The notes: generated from the sequence alone by a model not told the origin. DNA of 64,000 nt from Zantedeschia hybrid cultivar (GCA_030544215.1 JARZZO010000001.1:68660456-68724455), one strand, 5' to 3'; positions 1-10,966 are shown, counted from the stretch's first letter. Translations and numbers: made by a program.

Positions 1-101
1 TCTCCCCTTATTCGTCTTTATTCTTCTCATATTCTCCAATCAAAGTGACGCTTAAAGTTGAGTTAGGTACTTCTAACAGCAACAAGGTTGGCGATGAGTT
101 G

Positions 102-420
102 GACCGGCGTTGAGGCATAACGGTTCACCCTCCCCGCCTTCGGCATGGAGGTCGCGGGATCGATCTCTGTGCGGTCGGGATCGCCCTACGAACCTCTCGC
201 CCCTTTGGGTGGACTTCTTGTCCCGTCTGGGCGACTTTTATACGTGGGTTTTTTTTAGGTTCTTGCGGATCTGTCTCCTGTTTGACGGACGTTTCATTTC
301 GTGTGCGGACATCACCTCTTTGAAGCAAATATCTAAGATTCGGGCCGGCTCAAACCCTGCTCTATGGAGTTGGATAGATGACTAAATTACCACTGGGCTA
401 CTAATAATAATAAAAAAAAC
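102..420 (+). mobile_element. tRNA-derived SINE with 16-bp target-site duplications
   Basis: A short non-coding retroelement, mobilised by LINE enzymes. What is seen: GGTTGGCGATGAGTTG at 86-101 is repeated with one mismatch at 421-436, directly flanking the unit. A Pol III A-box-like sequence (TGAGGCATAACGG, 111-123) is followed 33 nt later by a B-box-like sequence (GGATCGATCTC, 157-167). The 3' end is an A-rich tail (TAATAATAATAAAAAAAAC, about 402-420). Length (319 bp), internal promoter, A-rich tail and long target duplications together fit a tRNA-headed plant SINE. The 91-codon open frame across it is incidental. The family name cannot be given without a repeat library. Confidence 0.72.
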
Positions 421-1725
421 GGTTGGAGATGAGTTGAGAAGTGCTCTATTGAATTAAGTCAGATTCGAACATATATTTTCTTCTAGCAGATGGGTTAAAC
501 TTGACGCAAAGGTAGACAACCTCAGCCCAAATTGCAGCTTTCTTTTCAGCTACTTTTGATTGAAAACACTTGCTGCAATATTTCACCCAATTGCCGATCG
601 GATAGTACACTACATTTAAGATGTACTACTACCACTTTACCCCTCAAACGTACAGGAATTGTACACCATTCGATCTATTTGATCAGATGATGATTGTAAT
701 ACATCATCCAAGAGATATTGCAGCACAGTGTCTTAAATGTAGTGTGCCTGGCCGGCACGCGTAAATTTATATCAGCCACCGAGAACGATCCTAACTCCCT
801 ATTGATAGACGAGTAACACTTGCTGCATTGGCTTTAATGCTGCACTGAGAGTCAATGCAGTAGGATATAAAAAAAAGATTTTTAAATTTTTTTAGGTCGA
901 CCCTGCGGTGCCTTATACACTTCTACATACATTTCTACAGGCTGATTTCTAATCGAATGATCTAAAAAATATAAATTATTAGATTCGACACATTAAAAAT
1001 ATTTTTTTATTGTTAATTGGGATTCCTGTTTTTATTTTCAGATTTTTTTTTAGTTGTCCGAACATACATCAACTTGTATGAACGTGTAAAAGACCTCAGG
1101 GCCGACTTAAATTTTTTTAAAAACAAATTATTTTTTTACCCTACTGTACTGGTCCTTGGTGTAGCATTGGGGTCCGTATAACAAAGTGTTACTCTTCACC
1201 GACCACCTTCTTACTTGCAAGAGACCACAAAGCCCGCAACCAGGGAAACTGGACTTATATCTGGCCCATCCTCCAACTATGAGGGAGCAAAGGGATCACC
1301 TCAGAAAGCAGAGGTTTTCAAAATATTTGGTAAGTTGACATTTCTGAGAAAATTACTAGTTAGAAGTTATTTTTTACTCTTATTTTTAACATAAAGAGAA
1401 TATTGAATGGGACTAGTTATAAATATCTTTTAATGGTTATGCTAGTCAAATCTATTTCAACAACTTCACTTTTTGCTTCTTCTTTCAATATGAAATGTTG
1501 AGTGGTACTAGATAATTAATTTTGAATAGTTATACAAGATACTTTTTTAACAATTTTATTTTTACACCAATTTAGCTATAGCATTAGACTTTTAATTGAA
1601 ATTTAAAAATAATAAAACAAGAAAAAAAATAGACGGCCTCTAAAATCCAATGATCTCTCTCAAAATATTCGAATCAGTGAAAATCTAAAGTACTTTTAAG
1701 TGGATGCTTTAGCAAATAGATTCCT
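421..1725. other. AT-rich intergenic DNA, no gene recognised
   Basis: After the right SINE duplication the sequence is AT-rich, with many short A and T runs and stops in all frames. No splice-linked coding segment, RNA gene or clear transposon end was seen. Confidence 0.5.
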
Positions 1726-1800
1726 TGTTGATGGGGCAGAATCCGATTCGGCCCAGATCTAGGGGGCCGGCCCAGTGAAAGGGATACAACCCAATAGCAT

Positions 1801-1947
1801 TCGGCCCGACAGCGGCCCTCGGCCCAATAGCGGTCTTCGGCTCAACAACGGCCCAATAGCGGCCCTCGGCTCAATAGCGGCCTTTGGTCCAACAGCGGCC
1901 CTCGGCCCAACAGTGGCATTCGGCCCAGTAGCCATATCCGGCCCATT
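1801..1947. repeat. Degenerate ~21-bp CGGCCCAAYAGCGG minisatellite
   Basis: About seven irregular copies of a unit close to CGGCCCAATAGCGGCCCT, alternating CCC/CTC and AATAG/AACAG variants, end to end. Confidence 0.75.
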
Positions 1948-2014
1948 CCGGCATATTACTACGCACTATGACGGTTTATGGCGGTTTATCAACAACCTAA
2001 AATATAGTCCTATA

Positions 2015-2085
2015 TCGGCTGCAACAACCAGATAACCCCCCATCCCCCGATCGGCTGCAACAACCAGATAACCCCCCATCCCCCG
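2015..2085. repeat. 36-bp tandem duplication
   Basis: Two near-identical adjacent copies of a 36-bp unit starting TCGGCTGCAACAACCAGATA (starts at 2015 and 2051). They sit immediately before the TATA-like motif at 2087. Confidence 0.9.
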
Positions 2086-2560
2086 TTATAAATATAAGAC
2101 TATTTATTACAAAGAGGGGATACATACAAAAAAATAAGCATTAAAGCTTCTTCCTTCCTCCCTTCTGAATCGAATCTTCTTCAGAAGTTAATTTAACCGT
2201 CGAAGGGGGGTTATCTTGGGCCGAAGCCCGGGACCCTCGCTGACTGGTTCTTCTTTTTGCAGGGGCCTCGATTCGAATCTTTGCCAACCTCTTCGTCCGG
2301 GTCGGCTTCGGCCACAGGATTCAGTTTTCTTCTCATAGGGGTCTCAACCTCGTTCTTCGCTGACCCTTTCGTCCAGATCCCCCTCGGCAAACGGAGTCTC
2401 GGCTTCGCCCTCGACAAGTCTTCGTCCGCATCCCTCTCGGCCTCGCTCTCGGCTTCGGAGTTCCGGTCCCGTACTCTGCTCAAGTCTCGGTCCGGATCCC
2501 TGTCAGCTCTTCTCGGTCTTCTGATTACTATCTCGGATTCTAATCTCGGAATCCGACAGT

Positions 2561-4111
2561 GATAGCTTCGACTACATCACGTGCTTTTCCTCAAAATAAG
2601 TTGTCCGAAATGTTCGACTATAATGTTGAAGATCATACATTCATATGGCAGTGAAAGATTGGATTTTTTTTTTCATTCTAAAAAAATGGGTAACTGGGTC
2701 AGAACTTGTTGCTAAAAGAATGATTTAGCTCAAATTGTCGTATACCACTTAAATGGGCATGATTTAATGTCCAAAATCACTAAACTCTAGCTATAAATAT
2801 GTGCCACATATAATCACATAACTCTTATTTGATAGCTGGGGTGGGTATACCTACACCCAAGTTCAACAAGTCAAATAAATCTGCTAATGGGTCCGACCCG
2901 TTTTGATAACCCTACTAGCATAACTCGTGACAACAGTGCATTTGCCAGTGAGTAACAAGAACAAAAACATATGGAGGAAGGACTGCGAATTTCTGGGATT
3001 TTATGTAAAATAAGTTGCATGAAAGATTTTTTTTTGAAAAATTGTAGCACAAAAATTTATTTGGTAATTCAAAAACCTCTATTCAACAAAAAACTTAATT
3101 CGTCGATTCTCCTTTTTCTGATTTTGACATTCATAAGATGAAAATTAAATGTATTTCTTTAAAGTAGCTGAAAATATTTTGAATAATGCTAAATGAGAAA
3201 TCTTTTATTTATTTTTTATAAATTTATTTTCTTAAATTTTTTTTTCCATCCAAACGTAGAATCAAAGGACTGATAATAGCACCCTAAGTTGTCGCACGCT
3301 GCATTCCAAATCGAACTCCTACTAGCAACCCAACGCCCAACGTGGGTAGGTGGCCCGCAGGTTACAATTCTGGGTTGGACCACTCTCTTGTGTCGACGGC
3401 ATTTGTCCGAGCCCAACGTGGTAGATATTGGGCCACACCATGTTGGTGCACGTAAGCATCAGCAGTAATCCTGATTAATTGCGTTTGCACCCATTTGTCC
3501 GGAAAATATTTTTTAAATTAATTTTCACATGTTTTACAAATGTGAGTAAAAATTAGTTAAAAAATAAATTTTTTATTCTCAGAATGTTCTTTTTTTTTTT
3601 TCTCATGATCTATTTTCCCACCCCTCCTCATGGGGAAGCATTTTCACAGAAAACATTAACTATCACTTATCGCATGAAAACTTCAACCTCTCTATGAGAT
3701 TAGTAAACATGTGTTTTTATTTTGTAGAAAAATACTTTCTGAATTTTTTTACTCTTGAGAAATATTTCCCGTCATTCTCTACTTTCCAAAAAAATATTAA
3801 GAATGCAAACACCCCCTAAAGGACAAACATCATTAGTTTTTTTTTCTTCTCAACAAGTATTTACAAGGCCCTTCTTGTGGAGGAAGAAAAAATATTCACA
3901 TTTGTATCAATTTTTTTTCTTTGGTAAGAAATTTCTTTCGCACAATGCACGACGTACAGTCTGTCTTCTTCGAACAATTATCTGAAAATAAAGATCCTAT
4001 TACGTAGAGTAATAACCAAGATCATTAGTCTTGCTCAGAAGAACGATATACTTAGATCAGACGACTAAAGTTAAGTTTATTTTTTTTAAGAAATAATTCA
4101 ATATTTTTAAG
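2561..4111. other. AT-rich intergenic DNA, no gene recognised
   Basis: Long T and A runs and stop-dense frames. The small open frames at 3216-3416 and 3755-3985 have no recognisable domain. Nothing else was supported. Confidence 0.5.
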
Positions 4112-4463
4112 TGTTGGAACGACTATATAATAGTCTTACATCGGTTAATTTTAATTGTGGTCAGTGCTTATGATCTTGGACCCCTTCAAACTCAACACTC
4201 GGATTTTGTGGTTTGTAAGATGATATCTGAGCAGGGCCTAACCCAACATTATATTCTAATTTGCGCCACCTCCTGTTATCTAATTTCTATGGCCCATCTT
4301 GACCGTGAGGGAGAGTGTTGGAGCGACTATATAATATGTCTTACATCGATTAATTTCAGTTGTGGCCAGTACTTATGATCTTGAGCTCCTTCAAACTCAA
4401 CACCTGAGTTTTGTGGTTTGTAAGATGATATCTGAGCAGGGCCTAACCCAACATTATATTCTA
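4112..4463 (+). repeat. Pair of ~147-bp direct repeats, possible TRIM-like element
   Basis: Two direct copies (4112-4258 and 4316-4463) begin TGTTGGARCGACTATATAAT and share internal text through GGGCCTAACCCAACATTATA. The inverted ends TGTTGG...CCAACA and the purine-rich GTGAGGGAGAG just before the second copy (a polypurine-tract-like position) resemble a terminal-repeat retrotransposon in miniature. There is no clear primer-binding site, and the flanking 5-mers do not match, so simple tandem duplication is also possible. Confidence 0.5.
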
Positions 4464-5641
4464 GATGCAAAATAAATAAGATGTATCAGGCTTTCTTCCG
4501 TCCACTTCAACCTGCAGTCCACTCTCTCGCCAGTAGAGACTGCCCCCACGGGCAGGCAGCTGATGGTTACCTCTTTAAGGTACATTTGGTAAAAGTTCAA
4601 CTCTAGGTTGTTTTTTATTTTTATTTTTATTACAGAAAATTTTGAATGATAGTAATTAAAATTAATCTTAAGTAATTGCAGAAACCCGGACATTTCTTAA
4701 CAATCGCGTTGTTATCCCAATTAAGGAAATTTTAGTTTGTAGTTTAGTTTTTTTGGAAGACAAAAAATAATTAAAATACTATATAAATGACCAAATAACT
4801 AAATAGAAGTTCAAAAATAACTGAGCATTTTAGTTAATGTATAGCAGTATCTAAAAATTAGGAACTTGTGATTGGGTTGTACTTCCAATAATCTTAATGC
4901 TTTGACTTGGACTTGTGAATAAAATTAGTGAGAAATATTTGATACATATAATTAACGAAACTAACATCGAACACATAAATAGACCAATCTAATTATCTTT
5001 CTTGATATGCTGGAGTACAATCTAATCTGCAGGATCAAGTGATTCAACTGAAATTTTGGATCAATCAATTCTCTAATCAGATCATAAGCCTTAAAATAGT
5101 GATATATGATCCCTTCTAAAGGGCAACTCGCTGAAAGTTCATTTATGTGCTACTTAACATCGTACGACAATAAAATATGAACCCAGATTCTCCCAAAGCT
5201 TCCGGAAGGTGAAGAATGCGTTCTCTAGATGCTGTCTTGGAGTGGTCAATAATCCAACTCTAATTGAAGAGATAAGATGAGATCCACTGTCAAACAGAGA
5301 ACTGAAAAATGTAAAACACACCAGATCAGTATATCCGTAACTTTAAAGACAGGCTATGTATGAGAAAACACTTCAACAACAACAACACAACAACAAGAAG
5401 GAAGAACAAGCAGAAGAAGATGGAGAAGAAGACACAACCAGGGTTTCGAAGAAGACTAGGGTTTTGAAGAAGAAGAAGAAGACGACACAACTAGGGATTC
5501 ACAGGCTTAATATAGTAGATTCCATGCACAACCATCAACACTACACAGATCTTTTGACTGTTAAGGGTCTTTGCCTAGTGATAACAGTTATTTGACATCC
5601 GAGAGGATCAAGTCATAGGCAGTAAGATCCACAAGAGCAAG
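4464..5641. other. Intergenic DNA with CAA/GAA simple repeats
   Basis: AT-rich DNA without a recognisable gene. A CAA/GAA/AAG-rich simple-sequence stretch at about 5368-5490 produces a low-complexity Q/K/E open frame that is probably not coding. The last part is presumably the 3' flank of the minus-strand gene at 5642. Confidence 0.5.
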
Positions 5642-6166
5642 TCATTCTTTTTCCTGGGCATTCACAGCTCCAGATCCATCTTCTATGCTCTTGGCGACGA
5701 GCTGCAGGGCGGCGTCCAGGAACGAGACCAGACCTTCCTGTGTCCACCCTTCCACGGGCTCCCCCACGAAAGACCACTCGAGCCGGCACCCTTTCCCGGC
5801 GCCGCCGCCGTCCGCCAGTGCCTCGGGCACCACCTTCATCTGTGTCACGTACATGCCGAACCCGATGTTGCTGTCTATCACCTCGTAGGTGTAGCTCAGC
5901 CCCTGCTGGTCCACGGCCAGGAGCTTCTCCTTCGCCCAGGCCACCGGGCTGCAGTCGGCGGAGGGGATGGAGGCGCTGGTGCAGTGGCGGACGCAACCGG
6001 GGAGGCCCTCGGCGCCGTCCACCAGGTGGCAGTCGTCGACGGTGGGGAAGAGCTTGTGGAGGCTGCAGAAGTCGTGCACGAGGGTCCAGGCTTGCTGAGC
6101 TGCGGTGTTGGGCAGCTTGGCGCTCACCTTGCCCTCCCACTGCTGCAGCTGTTGGCACTGCTCCAT
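5642..6166 (-). CDS. Lachrymatory-factor-synthase-like Bet v 1/START-fold protein
   Basis: Intact single-exon frame of 174 residues. The start is in strong context (CGACCATGG). The N-terminal WEGKVSAKL strand (10-18), the AWTLVHDFCSLHKLFPTVDDCHLVDG helix-strand segment (26-51), GCVRHC (57-62), WAKEKLLAVD (77-86), SYTYEVIDSNIGF (91-103) and the C-terminal helix (about 143-161) follow the polyketide-cyclase/Bet v 1-like pattern of plant proteins annotated as lachrymatory-factor synthase. R60 and E80 may correspond to the catalytic Arg/Glu pair of the onion enzyme, but I have not aligned them. These proteins bind small hydrophobic ligands in a cavity; most homologues outside onion have unknown substrates, so no reaction is claimed. 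There is no signal peptide or membrane segment, suggesting a cytosolic protein. The gene is far more GC-rich than its surroundings, as is common for monocot single-exon genes. It lacks the SGLPA gate of ABA receptors. Confidence 0.88.
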   Translation of the reverse strand: MEQCQQLQQWEGKVSAKLPNTAAQQAWTLVHDFCSLHKLFPTVDDCHLVDGAEGLPGCVRHCTSASIPSADCSPVAWAKEKLLAVDQQGLSYTYEVIDSNIGFGMYVTQMKVVPEALADGGGAGKGCRLEWSFVGEPVEGWTQEGLVSFLDAALQLVAKSIEDGSGAVNAQEKE

Positions 6167-6296
6167 GGTCGGGTGGGTGGTTTGAGCCCTTGAGGGGGTG
6201 TGGAGGGATTGGGACTTGGGATCAGAGGTGGAGCCGTCTTCTTCCCGTGCTTCCTAATTATGGAGATGCCGGCTGCCAGTTGGTGTGCTTTGGCCT

Positions 6297-6308
6297 CTTC
6301 ATATAGAC
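6297..6308 (-). promoter_or_regulatory. Candidate TATA box of the LFS-like gene
   Basis: On the minus strand GTCTATATGAAG lies about 135 nt upstream of the ATG at 6166, leaving a plausible 5' leader of about 100 nt. Assignment is by position and motif only. Confidence 0.45.
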
Positions 6309-6309
6309 A

Positions 6310-7674
6310 GGGGAGGGATTTAGAGAGGGGTTCGCCCTTTGAGGGAAGAAGAAAACTCTAGCATTGTACTTTTCTTCTTTTGTCACATTCACTGAGAGGT
6401 GAAAGCTTTCATTTGATCAGATAGCTAACTTTTTTTTTTGTTTTTTCTTTGCAATTGACATATTTAGTAAGAGTCGTCCTATTAAAAGGTCGGATGGCAT
6501 TAAAAATAATATGACGAGCTCATATAAGAGCAAATTAGCTAATGCATTTTTAAAAAGGGAGGCATAATTTTGACATTTAGTAAATAGCAACTTAAGTCAG
6601 AGATCGACCAACTTGACTCATTCGGTATCACATGCAAATGGCTATTGGATGGGATGGCCTGGGTGTGATTCGATTATGCTAATTGGAGGTTAACAGAGAG
6701 CTTCTCCTACACAGTGCAAACTTTTTCAGGTAAATATTTTTAAGAAAAATTAATCCTGTTAGTACCACTTACAACTTACAGGTGGTATCGGGCAGGCATA
6801 ATCGCATGTGATGTTACACTCAACATGTACTCCTACATGTGTATTCCTCTAATATGTTTATCCATGCATATTTGGCACAAATGCTCATCCATACTACAGT
6901 TCAATCGTACGTGATCATGTATGATCATGTATGCACGTTCATATAGTTATTCCTTCGTATTTTGTTATATATGCCTCTCTTGGGTGCTGTTTGGAATTGC
7001 TACATAAAGATACCCGACTATTTTAAATTTTTTTAGCTAAATGATTTGTTTGTCATATGTTTGGATGTACTGATTGAAATCAGAAGAATTTTAAATGCGA
7101 CTCACTTTGTGAGGAGACGAGATACCCTAGACTTTTTGTCTTAAACCCTTGTATATCGCTACTCACATGAGATCAGAGATGAAAAGAATATTCCTCATTC
7201 ACATGAGTAAAAAGACCCATCATACATGGATCATCCAAGAAAAAGAGCCCAAAGAATTTCATATCCTTTGTGAGGATCACAATAGGCGTGGTTTGAAATG
7301 AATTTTACAAGGCTCTTAACGCTGTGGTAGTTGCTAAAACCCCAGCAGAAGGAGATGATGTGTTTTAATTCAAATCCTAACTAATCGATGAAAATTATAG
7401 ATTGGATCATTAACAAAAGAAAAAAACTGAATGAAGACTAAATAAAAGGAGACAATATTAAAAACTGCTAACTTTTAGTTGGTTTCGTGATTTCCATAAA
7501 AACGCCCGCATAGAAACTGTATGTGGCGTAGGAGGAAATTATAAACCGAAATAAAAAGAAAATAAAACTGAGCACCAAAAGAAAAGGAAAAAAAAACTTT
7601 TAAATGAACTTTTTGAGCTGGTTTTGTGATTTCTGGATGCCGACATAGAATGATAGCAAGTATAAAAGATCTAG
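6310..7674. other. Upstream and intergenic DNA, no gene recognised
   Basis: AT-rich with short direct echoes such as GTGATCATGTATGATCATGTATG near 6910. No coding, RNA or transposon feature could be supported. Confidence 0.5.
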
Positions 7675-8330
7675 GAGGTTATTTACAAAAATCCCAAAAC
7701 TCTGCACGGATTGGTTTACAAGTTCCATATTCTATGAAACGCAACAATGGCTTAATTCAGGTGAAATTTGAAAATGAACGAACATGATTAAAGGGCCGGG
7801 TTATATGCAAATAACACTATAGTTAAAGGAGTTAAACGCTAATATGAATTGTACTAGATGTTATCTACAAATGTCAAATCTTTTAGGGAATTATAAGCAA
7901 ATAGCACCACAAATCAGAGGGTTATATGCAAATATTAATTGTATAGAGGACTATCTCAAATCTTTTGAGGGGTTATTTACAAAAATCCCAAAAATCTATG
8001 GATGGAAATTGTTTAATAAAAAAACACATCACGGATTGGTTTACAAGTTCCATATTCTATATAACGCAACAATAGCTTAATTCAGGTAAAATTTGAAAAT
8101 GAACTAACATGGGTGAGGAGGAATAATATCATAGTTAAAGGAGTTACATGTTAATATAAACTGTACTAACTGTTATTTACAAGTGTTAAATCTTTTTGGG
8201 AATTTTATGCAAATACCACAGATGAGGGGGTTATATGCAAATATTAATTGTATAGAGGGATACCTGAAATCTTTTGAGGGGTTATTTACAAAATCGCAAA
8301 AATCTATGAATGGAAATTGTTAATCAATCA

Positions 8331-8403
8331 AACAAACCGTGGGGCTGGACCCCACGACCGCAAGGTTAAGTGCCTTGCGCTCTACTAACTGAGCTAGACG
8401 GGC
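8331..8403 (-). pseudogene. Decayed tRNA-Lys(CUU) copy
   Basis: It closely matches the intact tRNA gene 250 bp away in the D arm and anticodon stem. However, the universally conserved U33 is changed to A (loop CACTTAA), the B box is altered to GGGTCCAGCCC, and the 3' acceptor strand no longer pairs with the 5' strand. No T run follows for Pol III termination. It is therefore expected to be neither transcribed efficiently nor functional. Confidence 0.85.
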
Positions 8404-8567
8404 TGTTTTTTGAAAATTATATGGAAATCCGACAGAAGCTGGGATTATATGCAAATATTAATTGTATAGAGGGCTACCTGGAACCTGCTGAGGGGCTATT
8501 TACAAAAATCGCCAAAATCTATGAATGGAAATTGTTTAATCGATCAAAAAAAATCTTTAAGTAAGTT

Positions 8568-8575
8568 AAAAAAAA
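8568..8575 (-). terminator. Pol III T-run terminator of tRNA-Lys
   Basis: An A8 run on the plus strand equals T8 on the transcribed minus sense, four nucleotides past the mature tRNA 3' end. This is a standard Pol III termination signal. The decayed copy at 8331 has none. Confidence 0.8.
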
Positions 8576-8579
8576 CCAT

Positions 8580-8652
8580 CGCCCACCGTGGGGCTCGAAC
8601 CCACGACCACAAGGTTAAGAGCCTTGCGCTCTACCAACTGAGCTAGACGGGC
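8580..8652 (-). tRNA. tRNA-Lys(CUU)
   Basis: A 73-nt intronless tRNA gene. The acceptor strands GCCCGTC and the 3' GGTGGGC pair with wobble. The A box is TAGCTCAGTTGG, the anticodon loop CTCTTAA gives CUU between CAAGG/CCTTG stems, and the B box GGTTCGAGCCC is perfect. The discriminator base is G. Eight T residues directly downstream on the minus strand (8568-8575) supply a Pol III terminator. CCA is not encoded, as expected in a nucleus. It decodes AAG lysine codons. Confidence 0.97.
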
Positions 8653-9728
8653 TGTTGCGAGATTGCTAATCCCATAAATTTATATAATTTAAATACATGC
8701 AAAGTATGCAAAATATAGAACTTGAACGGTGAGAAAGTTTGAACAATACCCAGAACTTATGCCTTGGTTGCCACACCAGCAGCGACATTAGCTGGTATGT
8801 TTCTGATACTTGACAATGGTGCATAGATCAGCCCTTTGTCCAAGTTCTCCTACTGTACCTGTTTTGCCAAATGCCAATGCTTCCGCTGCTCCAACAAATG
8901 AACAAGATTAGTAGAACTAAACTCACAGCGACCCAAAAAAAAAGTCTAGCCAATTCGACTTCACTGCGTGAGTTATAATTCAAATATGGCACAAGCATTG
9001 TCACTTGCTGCATTCTCTGGGAACTGTTCTACGAGAAAGGGCTACTTGAGATTTGATCCAATGCCAAACAAACATTTTTTTTTTTTCTGACAGTGAGTGC
9101 ATTCAAGGATCTGTTGCTTAGCACTGTGTATGTTCGACTTTCGACCTGTTCTACCTACAGGCTGCAAGGAGCATGTCATCGTGCAGACGTATATATAGCT
9201 CCGGAGATAACCAAACCTAGACCGATCCGCGGAAAGATGTAAGCATTGTTGGCCTGCATTCAAAGAGAACAGGAAACATGAGCAGATCAAAGAATTGATT
9301 TCCCAGTGCTAGTGATGATTTCTCAAACCTGTCCAGGTACTAGCGTACGTCTTCCCATTGAACTCAACTGGGTGGAAGGGACGGCCACTAGCCCTACCCA
9401 GGGAATTGGTAGAGATGAGTTTTAGAACTGCATGCAGATGGAAGTACTCCAGCGTGGTCTAACGACCTTCAGACATGCTATGTGTAAGAAAGATGACAGG
9501 ATAAGCTGCACAAACCTTACTCCACGTATATGCATGCCTCCTCAGCAGTACACTCGCATAGCGTGGTTGGGTTTGAGAGAGCAAAGATCACAGGCTTCTG
9601 TGATTTGTTGGTGCCAGGTATATATAAAAAATATCTAGCATACATTTTTTTTTCATGTCTTCAAATGCTTCATTATATTTTCAGAGGTTCCAGTAAAGAA
9701 AAAACGTTTTAGTTTATGTCATCACACA
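8653..9728. other. Intergenic DNA, no gene recognised
   Basis: Mixed composition with stop-rich frames. The small open frames at 8828, 9042, 9432 and 9530 have no recognisable domain. Confidence 0.5.
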
Positions 9729-10044
9729 TTGGCTGCTATAGTCACTAGAACTCAGAAAGAGCAACAATCAAGTCTTCTAAATGAAGTTGAGTGCCAAGTT
9801 CACTTATCAAATGAAGTATTAGAGGCACAGTCTGAGCAAATGCACGAAAGTGACTCTAGCCATATAGATGCCTCTAATGTACCCATGTGTACAGTAAAAA
9901 AAATTAGAGGTCCAACTCAAAAGACAGTGGCTAATCCTCTCAAAGGGGAGAAATGGAAGTGCTTGATTGTTGATGGCCAACCAGTTGGAGAAGCTGCATC
10001 AAAGCTTGTCTTAGTTCTTGGACTCTACACACGAATGGATAGTT
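9729..10044 (+). pseudogene. 5' part of a plant En/Spm-type transposase-related gene, interrupted
   Basis: The frame contains a KKIRGPTQK motif followed by EKWKCLIVDGQPVGEAASKL and VLGLYTRMDS. This order (RGPT motif, 'D-GQPVG', 'LG...R') is typical of plant 'transposase_24/PTTA En/Spm' proteins of CACTA-type elements. The reading frame runs into a T run at 10043, where a foreign poly(A)-tailed insertion begins. The last 134 bp are repeated after that insertion (13284-13417), where the gene continues. The piece is therefore broken and not expected to make a full protein. Confidence 0.6.
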
Positions 10045-10155
10045 TTTTTTTGAGAAAAACATGAATTGTACCAGTAATTTTATTGATAAAGAGAAGAAGT
10101 ACAATACAAAGTAGACAGGAGAGATTCTTATCCCTTTCAAAAGAAAAGAAAAACT

Positions 10156-10528
10156 TGTTAGGGATTTTAGGAATACCTGGAGCGGAAGCCATCCCTAACG
10201 CAGAGGAAGACGATGCCGGAGTCGATCCCCACGCGCAGCGGACCTCGAACAAGAACGCACGAACTCCGGACTGGAAGACGGTGTAAACCCACGCACTGTC
10301 TCCATTAGTTTCCTCTCTCTATTCGTCTTAATGCGTATGACCTAATGGGGAGTCACAGGCTTCTTTTATAGAAAGGAGGGATCAATCCCGTTCTTACTTC
10401 TAACAGGATCCTTATTGGGCGCCTAATGGGTTAAGCCCAATCATGTTCCATTAATTGGATGCCTAATGGTGTGCAAGTGTGCAGCCCAGTAAACACAAGT
10501 GGACCACTAATTGGATTAAAACCCAACA
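10156..10528 (-). repeat. 3' LTR of the Copia element (373 bp)
   Basis: In element sense it begins TGTTGGGTTTTAATCC and ends AAAATCCCTAACA. It lacks a 17-bp segment duplicated near a GGATCC motif in the partner LTR. Confidence 0.93.
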
Positions 10529-10541
10529 TTCTCCCACTTGG
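10529..10541 (-). promoter_or_regulatory. Polypurine tract of the Copia element
   Basis: Minus-strand AAGTGGGAGAA sits immediately before the 3' LTR start TGTTGGG. This is the plus-strand priming position in Copia elements. Confidence 0.85.
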
Positions 10542-10966
10542 TCCAACTTGTCTTAAGCACATCAAATCTTCCTTTGAAAACATACTTATAGTATAGATAT
10601 ATATAGTTTCAAAAAGACTCTTGAAGATTTGACATCATGGGCATACACCTGAAGAGAAAACCACGGTATACGCGCGCACGATAAAACAAAACTACACACC
10701 ATTCCAATTAACGGAATCTTAAAGGTCCAAGAACAGTAAATCAAATGACATGAGTCATGGCGGCAAATGCATTCAATTACACACCACCTTCCATGTACCA
10801 CAATGCCACCAACTTACTATAATTGAACATCAAATATGGAACTGTAGACAAACTCAAACATAATGTTTATCTATTGGTCACCACTTAAACATACAATCTG
10901 CCATCCATAATCCATAACCAACATGTATACAAAAATAAATGGAAAAGGCAGAAAGTAATGGAAGAA

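Larger units (their letters stand above)
1726..2560 (+). mobile_element. LTR-like GC-rich fragment with internal minisatellites
   Basis: An abrupt GC-rich block in AT-rich DNA. It begins near TGTTGATGGGGCAG and contains a degenerate CGGCCCAAYAGCGGCCCT array (about 1801-1947), a 36-bp tandem repeat (2015-2085) and a TATA-like TATAAATA (2087-2094). A TC-rich, leader-like stretch follows. Promoter plus transcribed leader inside a GC-rich block suggests the LTR and leader of an LTR retrotransposon. I found no matching second LTR or target duplication, so both ends are approximate. The open frames here look compositional. Confidence 0.4.
7675..8580. repeat. Degenerate tandem array of ~230-310-bp units carrying tRNA-Lys copies
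   Basis: The segment GGTTATTTACAAAAATC recurs at about 7678, 7975, 8281 and 8507, and TTATATGCAAATATTAATTG at about 7923, 8232 and 8446. Each copy is followed by related AATCTATGGATGGAAATTGTT text. Units are imperfect, spaced about 300, 306 and 226 bp. The last two end in a tRNA-Lys sequence, one decayed and one intact, so the tRNA was copied along with the array or captured by it. Confidence 0.8.

Noticed and set aside
110..385. 91-codon open frame
   Set aside because: Lies wholly inside the SINE with its target duplications; no domain.
5613..6306. Overlapping Arg/Pro/Gly-rich frames on both strands
   Set aside because: Shadows of the GC-rich LFS-like gene at 5642-6166; low-complexity products.
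8370..8564. 64-codon open frame over the tRNA pseudogene
   Set aside because: Runs across a decayed tRNA and a tandem repeat; no coding character.
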